Shown here: positions 6,861 through 12,818 of the stretch, in pieces | How positions within the stretch are numbered: the stretch's first letter is position 1 | How the letters are laid out: the number at the start of each line of letters is the position of its first letter | Source of the DNA: Acidimicrobiia bacterium | GTDB lineage: Bacteria > Actinomycetota > Acidimicrobiia > Acidimicrobiales > Ilumatobacteraceae | NCBI GenBank assembly: GCA_030425785.1 | Contig: JAUHYJ010000038.1 | Coordinates: 1-12,818 of the forward strand | DNA: 12,818 bases | Direction: 5' to 3' | Notes under the pieces: generated by a model | Database searches by the model: none | What the model was told of the DNA's origin: nothing | The model's input: only the letters and a program-made list of their open reading frames with translations | Translations under genes and position numbers: made by a program

Positions 6861-6925
6861 CATGATGTCCACACGGACGCAGCGAAGGCGGACCGCCGTT
6901 CCGCAGGAAGGGATGCACCGAACGC

Positions 6926-7633
6926 ATGAGCCTCAGCGACATCACCCGTGAGCGTCTCGAGTCGGTGGCGACGGCGACGCTCGCCGGGGTGCTCCACAAG
7001 CACGGCATCCGGTCGTCGTTCCTGTCCGGCCTGTCGCCGCTCACATCCGGGCGACGCATGGTCGGCGTGGCCCGCACCCTGCGGTACCTGCCGATGCGGG
7101 AGGACCTCATCCCGACCTACGCGACCCGCTTGAACGCGCAGCGCGAGACGGTCGAGGCCCTGCAGCCGGGCGAGGTGCTCGTCATCAGCGCCCGCAACGT
7201 GCCCGACGCCGGCACCATCGGCGACATCTACGCGATGCGAGCGCTCCGGCTCGGCGCCACCGGCATCGTCACCGACGGCGCCACCCGCGACACCGCCGCG
7301 CTGGCGGGCCTCGACATCCCCGTGTACCACCGCGCCGCACACGGGTCGACCTACCGGCGCCACCACATGCCCGTCGACAGCCAGCTCCCGATCGACTGCG
7401 CGGGCGTCACCGTGATCCCTGGCGACGTCATCGTCGGTGACGACGAGGGGGTGGTGTGCGTTCCCGCTGCGATGGTCGACGGCATCGCCGCCGAAGCCGC
7501 CGACCAGGAGCTCCGTGAGGAATGGGGGTACGAACGCGTCGAGGCCGGCGAGTCGACCGACGGCACGTTCCCGCTCACCGACGACCGGCGCGCGGAGTTC
7601 GAGGCGTGGCGCGACGCGAGGTCCTCCACGTGA
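6926..7633 (+). CDS. RraA-family / 4-hydroxy-4-methyl-2-oxoglutarate aldolase-like protein
   Basis: 235 aa. The metal- and pyruvate-binding signature of class II HMG/CHA aldolases is present with exact spacing: D100 (IGDI) followed by 20 residues and R121-D122 (GATRD). The conserved GEVLVISA strand lies just before it. These aldolases cleave 4-hydroxy-4-methyl- or 4-carboxy-4-hydroxy-2-oxoadipate-type acids to pyruvate in protocatechuate/gallate meta-cleavage, and also decarboxylate oxaloacetate. The same fold is used by RraA, the E. coli RNase E inhibitor, but with the D-x20-R-D motif and a catabolic neighbourhood an aldolase or decarboxylase is more likely. The C-terminal ~40 residues (about 195-235) extend beyond the core. 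The Shine-Dalgarno AGGAAGGG is 13 nt from the ATG. It overlaps the RidA-like gene by 4 nt. Confidence 0.85.
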   Translation: MSLSDITRERLESVATATLAGVLHKHGIRSSFLSGLSPLTSGRRMVGVARTLRYLPMREDLIPTYATRLNAQRETVEALQPGEVLVISARNVPDAGTIGDIYAMRALRLGATGIVTDGATRDTAALAGLDIPVYHRAAHGSTYRRHHMPVDSQLPIDCAGVTVIPGDVIVGDDEGVVCVPAAMVDGIAAEAADQELREEWGYERVEAGESTDGTFPLTDDRRAEFEAWRDARSST

Positions 7634-8007
7634 GCGCACCACGCCGCTCGATCGAGATCGACTCGTTCCGACACACCAACCCGATCCCGGCCGCGAGCCG
7701 GATCGGTCCGATGATCGCGTCGAGCGTCATCACGCCCCGGTTCCCGAACTCGACCGAGATGCCCGACGACATCGAGACGCAGGTCGAGAACCTCTTCGCC
7801 CACATCGGCGCGATCCTCCAGGCGGCGGGAGCCGGGTGGGAGCACGTCATCAAGCTCGAGTTCACGGTGCCGAGCCTCGACGACCGCGCCGTCATCAACG
7901 GCCCGTTCCTCGAGCGCTTCCCCGACCCCGGGTCACGCCCGGCGCGCCACACGAGCGTCGGCACCGCGCACGCCCAGTGCACCTTCTGGGCCTACGTGCC
8001 CGACTGA
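7630..8007 (+). CDS. RidA (YjgF/UK114)-family protein, divergent type
   Basis: 125 aa from a GTG at 7630 that overlaps the RraA-family stop (GTGA). GAGG at 7618-7621 is 8 nt upstream. The RidA core is recognisable: residues ~25-33 (SRIGPMIAS), the paired helix QVENLFAHIGAIL followed by AGAGWEHVIK, and C-terminal RPAR with R106 at the place of E. coli R105, the carboxylate-binding residue. The last strand reads AQCTFWAYV, so the Glu corresponding to E. coli E120 is missing and the end is shortened. It therefore belongs to a non-archetypal Rid group and may not be a 2-aminoacrylate deaminase. Coupling to the aldolase suggests it acts on, or protects against, an enamine or enol intermediate of the same pathway. 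Confidence 0.85.
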   Translation: MSAPRRSIEIDSFRHTNPIPAASRIGPMIASSVITPRFPNSTEMPDDIETQVENLFAHIGAILQAAGAGWEHVIKLEFTVPSLDDRAVINGPFLERFPDPGSRPARHTSVGTAHAQCTFWAYVPD

Positions 8008-8026
8008 CGTTCCGCACGTCGTCGGT

Positions 8027-9340
8027 TCAGGCGATCGAGCGTCGGATCAGTTCGATGAAGTGGCGCGGACCGGCCGCATTCTCGAACCGCCGCCGTGGTT
8101 CGAGTGCCTCGACCAGCCGGATGTAACCCGCAGCGTGGAACGCGCCGGCGACGATGTCGACCGTCGACCGGTCGAGGGCGTCGGCACCGACCCCGAGGTG
8201 TCGCTGCCAGGCCTCCGAGAACGAGCGCCAGATCATCGCCTGGCGTTCGTCGTCGTGCTCGTACCACCACGCCCAGGTCGCAAAGTCGACCACGGGGCTC
8301 GAGACGGACGCATCGGTCCAGTCGAAGATCACCGGCCCGTCCGTCGTGACCGTCGTGTTGCCCGGGTGGAAGTCGCCGTGGACGAGCGTCGACGGCAGCC
8401 CGAGGTCGACGAGCCGGTCGGACGCTCGCTCGACCGCGGCGACGAGGTCACGGCGCTCGGACTCGGTCAACTCGGCATCTGCGACGACGGCACTGCCGAG
8501 GGCCTCGTCGAGCTCGGCGGCGAGGCCCTCGACCGGTCGGAGAGGGCAACCCAGTTCGACCAGCGTGTCGGTGTGGACCGCCTGAGCGGCCTGGATCGAC
8601 ACGAGCAGGTCGACCGCCGCGGCCTGGTCGACGACGTCGGCGGTCTCGGTCGGGCCGAGATCGTCGACGAGCATCCAGCCCTGGTCCGCGTCGACGGCGA
8701 CTACCGAGGGCACGCCGGCGTCGAGCGTCGCCGCGAGGTGAGCGGTGACGGGCCCTTCGTGCGCGAAGCGAGGGTAGGACGCCTTGAACCAACTCCGGCC
8801 GTCGGGGGCGTCGACGCGCATCACGGCCGAGATCCCCCAGTGCCGGAACTGCACGACGGCGTCGGGCTCGGCGCGCCCGACATCGCGCAGCGAGCGCCGT
8901 ATCCAGGTGCTCGCGGCGTCGTACCAGCCATGTCGTGCCCATGCGACGCGGTCGGGGTGAGGTTCGAGCTCGCCCCGTCGCTCGCCGATGATCTCCGATG
9001 TCACGCGGGCCAGAGGATGCGGGACCACGGGTTCGAGTTCGGCCCAGTCGATCCAACGACGGTCGCCGTCCGCCGCCGCGTCATCGTGGGGCACCAGTTG
9101 CATCACCGCCTCGCGAGCGCCGTCCAGTTCCTCATCCCGGGTGAAGTCGATCACACTCTCGATCACCGGACCGGACAACCCGATGTCGGGCAGTCGGGCG
9201 ACCGCCGCCGCGAGCGTGGTCGGGTCGGCGACGACGTCGAGACTCGGCAGGTCCGCTCCGGTCGCGAGCACCCGCCGACCATCGACGTGTGGGACGACGA
9301 GCCGGACGCGCATCGCCGGTGGTGTGCGGTCGGTGCTCAT
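8027..9340 (-). CDS. Aminoglycoside-phosphotransferase-fold (APH) kinase with unassigned N-terminal domain
   Basis: 437 aa. The C-terminal part (about 160-437) is an APH/choline-kinase fold. K186 (WFKASYP) and E195 fit the ATP site, WMLVDDLG is a hinge-like strand, HGDFHPGN (321-328) is the Brenner catalytic loop with D323 and N328, and D340 (VIFDW) is the metal-binding Asp. The N-terminal ~150 residues are not part of this fold. Their strand pattern and a WIDWAELEPVVPH stretch recall a Nudix domain, but no Nudix box is present. The substrate is unknown; antibiotic resistance should not be assumed, because this fold also phosphorylates sugars, amino alcohols and other small molecules. The ATG at 9340 lacks a Shine-Dalgarno site but has TACCGT 6 nt upstream, suggesting a leaderless transcript. 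It is convergent with the RidA-like gene (19-nt gap, no hairpin seen). Confidence 0.85.
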   Translation of the reverse strand: MSTDRTPPAMRVRLVVPHVDGRRVLATGADLPSLDVVADPTTLAAAVARLPDIGLSGPVIESVIDFTRDEELDGAREAVMQLVPHDDAAADGDRRWIDWAELEPVVPHPLARVTSEIIGERRGELEPHPDRVAWARHGWYDAASTWIRRSLRDVGRAEPDAVVQFRHWGISAVMRVDAPDGRSWFKASYPRFAHEGPVTAHLAATLDAGVPSVVAVDADQGWMLVDDLGPTETADVVDQAAAVDLLVSIQAAQAVHTDTLVELGCPLRPVEGLAAELDEALGSAVVADAELTESERRDLVAAVERASDRLVDLGLPSTLVHGDFHPGNTTVTTDGPVIFDWTDASVSSPVVDFATWAWWYEHDDERQAMIWRSFSEAWQRHLGVGADALDRSTVDIVAGAFHAAGYIRLVEALEPRRRFENAAGPRHFIELIRRSIA

Positions 9341-9346
9341 CGTCCG

Positions 9347-9352
9347 ACGGTA
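9347..9352 (-). promoter_or_regulatory. -10 element (TACCGT) for a leaderless phosphotransferase transcript
   Basis: TACCGT on the minus strand occupies positions -12 to -7 relative to the A of the ATG at 9340, the canonical spacing for initiation at the start codon. It lies in the 42-nt gap after the HisN-like gene, so the phosphotransferase may be transcribed separately from the upstream operon. Confidence 0.5.
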
Positions 9353-9382
9353 ACCCCGGGGTCGTGCGCCCGTGACGTGGGT

Positions 9383-10102
9383 TCAGTCGGCCGAGACGGC
9401 GAGGAGATGACGGCCCGCGACCTCGATGCGTTCCGTGCGGGCGCCGGTCGCCCGGGCGACCGCGTCGAGCGCGGCGACGTCCCAGTGACATCCTTCGTAG
9501 ACCGCGAGATCGAGCGCGCCCTCGCCCACCATCAGCGCCGGATACGTGGTCCACCCGGTTCGAGGCACCTGTTCGAGCCCGGCGGCACGGTCGGCGACGA
9601 CGTCGCGGAACGTGGGCGCGAGCTGCGATGGCGCGGGCTGGCACGCCCATCGGCTGGTGCGCTCGCTCGACACCCGGACCGGTTCGGGCGCTCCGTCGGT
9701 GCGTGTTCGCCAGGCACCGTCCACCGAACCCCACCAACGCCGCCCGATCGACGGCATCGAGACGACGCCGACCTCCGCGACACCGTCGATCTCGAGCGCG
9801 ATCAGCGTGCCCCAGTCGAGTCGGCGCTCGATGAAGCCGCTCGTGCCGTCGATCGGGTCGATCACCCACCGCCGGCGCCCGTCGCCGGTCGCTCCCCGTT
9901 CCTCACCGACGATCGCGTCGTCGGGTCGGTGCTCGGCGAGCAGGGCACGCAGCCGTTCCTCGATCTCGACGTCGACGCGGGTCACCTGCGAGCCGTCGGG
10001 TTTGTCGACGACGCCGAGGTCGATCGTCGGGTCTCGGTACGCCGGCTCCGAGATCGCGTCGGCCTCGTCAGCCATCAGGAGCGCGAGTTCGAGATCGGTC
10101 AT
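9383..10102 (-). CDS. IMPase-family phosphatase, HisN-like
   Basis: 239 aa. Motifs are E67 (GEERG), D82 and D85 in the DPIDGTSGF motif, and D208 in the HWDVAALDA motif, all intact metal ligands. The DKPDGSQVT segment near residue 35 and the sequence after the DPIDGT motif resemble bacterial-type histidinol-phosphate phosphatases (HisN) more than inositol monophosphatases. That assignment is tentative because no other his genes are nearby. The chosen ATG at 10102 starts 11 nt after the stop of the dehydrogenase gene and has no clear Shine-Dalgarno site, so translation may depend on coupling. The open frame continues further upstream but is antisense-like shadow over the dehydrogenase gene. It is the second IMPase-family gene of this window and only distantly similar to the one at 2591-3400. 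Confidence 0.88.
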   Translation of the reverse strand: MTDLELALLMADEADAISEPAYRDPTIDLGVVDKPDGSQVTRVDVEIEERLRALLAEHRPDDAIVGEERGATGDGRRRWVIDPIDGTSGFIERRLDWGTLIALEIDGVAEVGVVSMPSIGRRWWGSVDGAWRTRTDGAPEPVRVSSERTSRWACQPAPSQLAPTFRDVVADRAAGLEQVPRTGWTTYPALMVGEGALDLAVYEGCHWDVAALDAVARATGARTERIEVAGRHLLAVSAD

Positions 10103-10113
10103 GGCACGTCGAG

Positions 10114-10989
10114 TCAGGCCTGATCCCAGAACTCGTGGGCGCGGCTGTGGTCGGTGCCGAACCCGAGCGCATCGCGCGCCGCCGCCATCTTGTCGGTCAC
10201 GAGCGCGTTCACCGGGGCCTCGACCTCCATCGCATCGGCGAGGGCCCGGGCGATCCCGACGTCCTTGGCGAACAGCCCGACCGCGAAGCCGGTGCCGAAC
10301 TCGCCGGTCACGACGTGCTGGCGCATCACGACCTCGGTGGCGAAGCTCCGCCCGGTCGACACGTTCATGATGTCGAACATGGTCGCCGGGTCGAGCCCGA
10401 AGCGCTGGCCGATCGACATCGCCTCGCTCGCAGCGGCGAACGCGGCGCCGGCGACGAAGTTGTTCAGGCACTTCATCGCATGCCCGTTGCCGGGTCCGCC
10501 GAGCTCGAACAGGCGGCCACCGAGCACCTCGAGGACCGGGCGGGCGACCGCGATGGCGTCGGCGTCTCCCCCGATCATGATCGCGAGCGATGCGTCCTTG
10601 GCCCGCTCGACGCCGCCCGACACGGGCGCATCGACCAGCCGGATGCCCCGCTCGGCGAGCTCGGCGTGCAGTGCACGCGTGCCCACCGGGTCGGCCGAGC
10701 TCATGTCGATCGCGACCAGGCCGTCGTGCGGATCAGCGGCGGCGGCGAGCAGGACCTCGCGGACTTCGGCACCCGTTGGCAACATCGTGACGATCACCTC
10801 GACGTCGGCGCTGACGGCGGCGACCGAGGTCGCGAAGCTGGTGGGTGTCGAGGGCGAATCGTGCCCGCCCGCCCATGCGGCGGCGCGATCACGGTCGGCG
10901 TCGACACCGGTGACGAGGTGGCCGGCGGCCACGAGGTTGGCGGCCATCGGCCACCCCATGTTGCCGAGCCCGACGACGGCGATCTTCAC
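10114..10989 (-). CDS. NAD(P)-dependent beta-hydroxyacid dehydrogenase (3-hydroxyisobutyrate dehydrogenase family)
   Basis: 291 aa starting at GTG (10989). GLGNMGWPMA (7-16) is the family's dinucleotide-binding signature, and D30 at the end of beta-2 favours NAD. DAPVSGG (120-126) is the substrate loop, GPGNGHAMKCLNN carries catalytic K173 with N177, and FAKDVGIA has K242-D243 near the active site. The family oxidises 3-hydroxyisobutyrate (valine catabolism), tartronate semialdehyde/glycerate and related beta-hydroxyacids; which one is not decidable here. The start lies 3 nt after the stop of the carboxymuconolactone decarboxylase family gene, with GAGG (10998-11001) 8 nt upstream, so the two are tightly coupled. 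The HisN-like gene follows 11 nt later. Confidence 0.93.
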   Translation of the reverse strand: MKIAVVGLGNMGWPMAANLVAAGHLVTGVDADRDRAAAWAGGHDSPSTPTSFATSVAAVSADVEVIVTMLPTGAEVREVLLAAAADPHDGLVAIDMSSADPVGTRALHAELAERGIRLVDAPVSGGVERAKDASLAIMIGGDADAIAVARPVLEVLGGRLFELGGPGNGHAMKCLNNFVAGAAFAAASEAMSIGQRFGLDPATMFDIMNVSTGRSFATEVVMRQHVVTGEFGTGFAVGLFAKDVGIARALADAMEVEAPVNALVTDKMAAARDALGFGTDHSRAHEFWDQA

Positions 10990-10992
10990 GGC

Positions 10993-11430
10993 TCAGACCT
11001 CGTAGCCGAGGTCGAGCAACGTCTCACGCGCGGCCGCCACGGCGTCGACCGCCCGCGGCACGCCGACGTAGACCATCGTGTGCATCAGGACCTCCCGGAT
11101 CTGTTCGGGCGTGACGCCGTTGGCGATCGCACCGCGGGTGTGGATCTTGACCTGCTCGTACTGACCGATCGCCATCAGCACTGCGAGCGTGATCATGCTG
11201 CGCGCGGCCGGGTCGACCTCGTCGCGCGACCAGGTCTCCCCGAAGCACCAGCGGGTGACGGCGTCCTGCAGCGGCCACGTGAACTCCGTCGCACCCTCGA
11301 TCTGGTTCGCAGCACCATCCGGGCCCCACATGTCGGAGCGGATGCGGACGCCGGCGGCGAACGCCTCGTCTGTCGTCGGCCAGCGGTCGCCCGCCTTGGC
11401 GCGGGCCGTTTCGATGATCTCGTCGCTCAC
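10993..11430 (-). CDS. Carboxymuconolactone decarboxylase (CMD/PcaC-like) family protein
   Basis: 145 aa from GTG at 11430. Residues ~60-135 match the PcaC-type CMD fold: WCFGETWSRD, then RSMITLAVLMAIGQ, HTRGAIANGVTPEQIREVL and YVGVPRAVDAV. There is no CxxC, so it is not an AhpD-type peroxidase. Genuine PcaC decarboxylates 4-carboxymuconolactone to beta-ketoadipate enol-lactone in protocatechuate degradation. None of the other pca genes is present, so a different lactone or beta-keto acid is possible. The N-terminal ~55 residues are longer than in minimal PcaC. The GTG has no Shine-Dalgarno site, but TACCGT lies at -12 to -7, which supports a leaderless start. It is the first gene of the minus-strand operon and is divergent from the second SDR. 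Confidence 0.9.
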   Translation of the reverse strand: MSDEIIETARAKAGDRWPTTDEAFAAGVRIRSDMWGPDGAANQIEGATEFTWPLQDAVTRWCFGETWSRDEVDPAARSMITLAVLMAIGQYEQVKIHTRGAIANGVTPEQIREVLMHTMVYVGVPRAVDAVAAARETLLDLGYEV

Positions 11431-11436
11431 GGACGC

Positions 11437-11442
11437 ACGGTA
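11437..11442 (-). promoter_or_regulatory. -10 element (TACCGT) for the leaderless CMD-family operon, with possible -35
   Basis: TACCGT on the minus strand sits exactly at -12 to -7 from the GTG at 11430. TCGACA (11462-11467, minus strand) differs from TTGACA at one position and is 19 nt upstream, a slightly long but acceptable spacer. This is the best-supported promoter of the window. Confidence 0.55.
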
Positions 11443-11608
11443 GCCAGCGGACGTCCACCGGTGTCGAGCACGGACCCACGACCGGCGAACGGCTGCGAGC
11501 CCTCGCCCCGTCGATCGGAAATCCGAACTCCCCGGCGCCGAGCCGCCGGCCCTCAGGCAGCGACCGCCGGTGGCGAACGACGCGCCGCCCGCTCGACGCG
11601 CCGTCTGC

Positions 11609-11614
11609 CACACT
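11609..11614 (+). promoter_or_regulatory. Putative -10 element (CACACT) for the second SDR gene
   Basis: CACACT is a CANNNT variant of the TANNNT hexamer at -12 to -7 from the ATG at 11621. No Shine-Dalgarno site precedes this ATG, so a leaderless transcript is likely. It lies in the 190-nt divergent gap shared with the CMD-family operon, which otherwise shows no gene. Confidence 0.35.
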
Positions 11615-11620
11615 CGTCCG

Positions 11621-12436
11621 ATGACCGCACGCATGGAGGGGAAGCGAGCTCTCGTCACCGGGGGCGCCAACGGCCTGGGCGCCGCGACGGCGCGACTGCT
11701 CGCCGCACACGGGGCGTCCGTCGTGATCGCCGACCTCGATCGCGCCGAGGAGCAGGCAGCCTCGGTGATCGCCGACATCGAGGGTGGCGGCGGCACCGCA
11801 CACTTCGTCCCGGTCGACGTGAGCGTGCCCGAGCTGACGTTCGAAGCGGTCGAGCGGGCGGCCGAGTGGATGGGGGGCCTCGACTCGGTCGTCGCCTCGG
11901 CCGGGGTCGGCTCGCCACCGATGCCCGACGGATCGAGCATCCGCAACCTGCTCGACGTGCCCGTCGACGGGTTCGACTTCGTGATGGACATCAATCTGCG
12001 TGGTGTGTTCCTCACGTGCCAGCGCGCCGCACAGCTCATGATCGACGCCGGCCACGGCGGGTCGATGGTGACCCTCGCCTCGATGGCATCGAAGCGGCCG
12101 ACGGCCGGCGTGTACTCGATCTCGAAGGCGGCGGTCTGGATGATGACCCGCTGCATGGCCCACGAGCTCGGCGAGTACGACATCCGGCTCAACGCCCTCG
12201 GGCCGGGCTACATCGACACCGACCTGTTCCGTTCGATGGCGTCACACCTCGAGACCGACGCCGAGAAGGAGGCGTTCGTCGAGCAGCGGCGCCAGCAGGT
12301 CGCGATGCGCCGGCTCGGGACGACCGACGAGGTCGCACACGCGATCCTGTTCCTGCTGTCCGACGAGTCGAGCTACTTCACCGGGTCGATCCTCCACCCC
12401 GACGGGGGTTTCACCTCGACCTTCGGTGGCGGGTGA
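11621..12436 (+). CDS. SDR-family NAD(P)-dependent oxidoreductase
   Basis: 271 aa with all classical SDR elements. TGGANGLG is at 13-20, D38 after beta-2 suggests NAD(H), and ASAG (92-95) stands in place of NNAG. The tetrad is N125, S154, Y165 and K169, followed by GPGYIDTD and a DGGF end. The start at 11621 is favoured by the leaderless-type -10 element and by family length; an internal ATG four codons on, preceded by no better site, is an alternative. It is paralogous in family, but not closely, to the SDR at 43-711. It is followed after 7 nt by a NagD-like phosphatase gene, forming a two-gene plus-strand unit divergent from the CMD-family operon. The substrate is unknown. Confidence 0.93.
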   Translation: MTARMEGKRALVTGGANGLGAATARLLAAHGASVVIADLDRAEEQAASVIADIEGGGGTAHFVPVDVSVPELTFEAVERAAEWMGGLDSVVASAGVGSPPMPDGSSIRNLLDVPVDGFDFVMDINLRGVFLTCQRAAQLMIDAGHGGSMVTLASMASKRPTAGVYSISKAAVWMMTRCMAHELGEYDIRLNALGPGYIDTDLFRSMASHLETDAEKEAFVEQRRQQVAMRRLGTTDEVAHAILFLLSDESSYFTGSILHPDGGFTSTFGGG

Positions 12437-12443
12437 TCGGCCG

Positions 12444-12818
12444 ATGTCGGCCCGCCCGTTCGACCTCGCGAACTACGACGCCTGCGTCTTCGACCTCGAC
12501 GGTACGGTCTGGCTCGGAGCGACCGACCCGATCCCGGGCGCAGCCGAGTTCCTCGAGTCGTGCCGCGACCGCGGCATCACCGTCGCCTACGCGACCAATG
12601 CGATCGTGCACTCGCCCGAGGCGCTGTCCGATCGCCTGGTCGCGGCAGGGCTCGCACGGCCGGACGAGCCGGTCGTCACGAGCGGTCTCGTCATCACCCG
12701 CACCCTGCGGAGCCGCGGTGTCGAACGCGTCGCAGCGGTGATCCCACCGGCACTCGCCGGCTCGCTCTCGACCGCCGGGATCGACGTCGTGTCGCCCGAC
12801 GCGGTGTCGCCCGACGAC
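12444..12818 (+). CDS. HAD-IIA (NagD-like) phosphatase, truncated by the window end
   Basis: The first 125 codons are open to the window edge without a stop. HAD motif I is FDLDGTVW with D17 (nucleophile) and D19. The following IPGAAEFLESCRDRG and YATNAIVHSPEALSDRL are the layout of NagD/p-nitrophenylphosphatase-type HAD-IIA proteins, with the cap inserted after motif II; motif II has TNA rather than the usual TNN. The likely role is hydrolysis of a small phosphate ester such as a nucleotide, glycerol phosphate or phosphoglycolate. The ATG is 7 nt past the SDR stop, with only a weak G-rich site upstream. The visible end contains a short in-frame VSPDA/VSPDD duplication. Confidence 0.85.
   Translation, partial: MSARPFDLANYDACVFDLDGTVWLGATDPIPGAAEFLESCRDRGITVAYATNAIVHSPEALSDRLVAAGLARPDEPVVTSGLVITRTLRSRGVERVAAVIPPALAGSLSTAGIDVVSPDAVSPDD
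12789..12816 (+). repeat. Short in-frame tandem direct repeat in the NagD-like gene
   Basis: The 13-mer GTGTCGCCCGACG occurs at 12789-12801 and again at 12804-12816, a 15-nt period equal to five codons (VSPDA then VSPDD). It is probably a local slippage duplication in a surface loop. Confidence 0.6.

Noticed and set aside
5299..6951. 550-codon open frame opposite the molybdenum hydroxylase gene
   Set aside because: Composition is that of an antisense shadow (Arg, Asp, Val, His rich) and no domain is visible; the real gene has every family motif.
6820..7110. 97-residue N-terminal extension of the molybdenum hydroxylase
   Set aside because: It runs into the divergent RraA-family gene and has no domain content. 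The ATG at 6819 has a ribosome site and matches the family start.
8008..8026. Possible terminator between the convergent RidA-like and phosphotransferase genes
   Set aside because: Only short ACGT repeats are present in the 19-nt gap and no stem of useful length can be formed.
8027..9340. Aminoglycoside resistance gene
   Set aside because: Only the general kinase fold is shared; length, N-terminal domain and context give no support for antibiotic modification.
8942..10123. C-terminal half of a 687-codon plus-strand frame (8060-10123)
   Set aside because: Antisense to the phosphotransferase and HisN-like genes; no motifs.
10135..12741. 868-codon open frame on the plus strand
   Set aside because: It is antisense to the CMD-family, dehydrogenase and HisN-region genes and out of frame with the SDR and NagD-like genes. 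Its product is Arg/Asp-rich with no recognisable motif, typical of a GC-rich shadow frame.

Overview
The window comes from a high-GC genome with short intergenic gaps, frequent GTG starts, 4-nt GTGA gene overlaps and apparently leaderless promoters (TANNNT placed 6-7 nt before the start codon). Together with a DUF6458-type small membrane protein, this points to an actinobacterium. A marine or soil Acidimicrobiia (Ilumatobacter-like) is my best guess, but it is an inference and not proven here. I see no mobile elements, CRISPR arrays, tRNA or rRNA genes, and no stretch longer than about 210 nt without a gene.

Layout. (1) Positions 1-3400 are all minus strand. An IMPase-family phosphatase (2591-3400) has its own leaderless promoter and a putative terminator. 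It is followed by a separately promoted run: a phosphohistidine (PEP-utilizing, mobile-domain) protein (748-2472), a classical SDR (43-711) and the first codons of another gene (1-29). (2) Positions 3401-3862 hold a T-free, hexamer-repeat leader and a small two-helix membrane protein on the plus strand. A perfect 14-bp hairpin at 3915-3946 then serves as a probable bidirectional terminator. (3) Positions 3953-6819, minus strand, carry a xanthine dehydrogenase/CoxL-type molybdenum hydroxylase large subunit that overlaps a HAD phosphatase by 4 nt. (4) Positions 6926-8007, plus strand, carry an RraA/HMG-aldolase-like protein that overlaps a divergent RidA-like protein by 4 nt. (5) Positions 8027-11430, minus strand, carry a carboxymuconolactone decarboxylase family protein, a 3-hydroxyisobutyrate dehydrogenase-like enzyme, a HisN-like phosphatase and a phosphotransferase with an unusual N-terminal domain; the last probably has its own promoter. 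(6) Positions 11621-12818, plus strand, carry a second SDR and a NagD-like HAD phosphatase that runs off the window.

Functionally this looks like an accessory catabolic region for small oxygenated or aromatic/heterocyclic carbon compounds. It encodes a hydroxylase, an aldolase/decarboxylase, an imine deaminase-like protein, a lactone decarboxylase, several NAD(P)-dependent dehydrogenases and four phosphatases. No complete pathway can be read from it. The most interesting points are two enzymes present without their usual partners: a phosphohistidine swivel-domain protein without an ATP-grasp domain, and a molybdenum hydroxylase large subunit without FeS or FAD subunits. The repetitive T-free leader of the small membrane protein gene is also notable.
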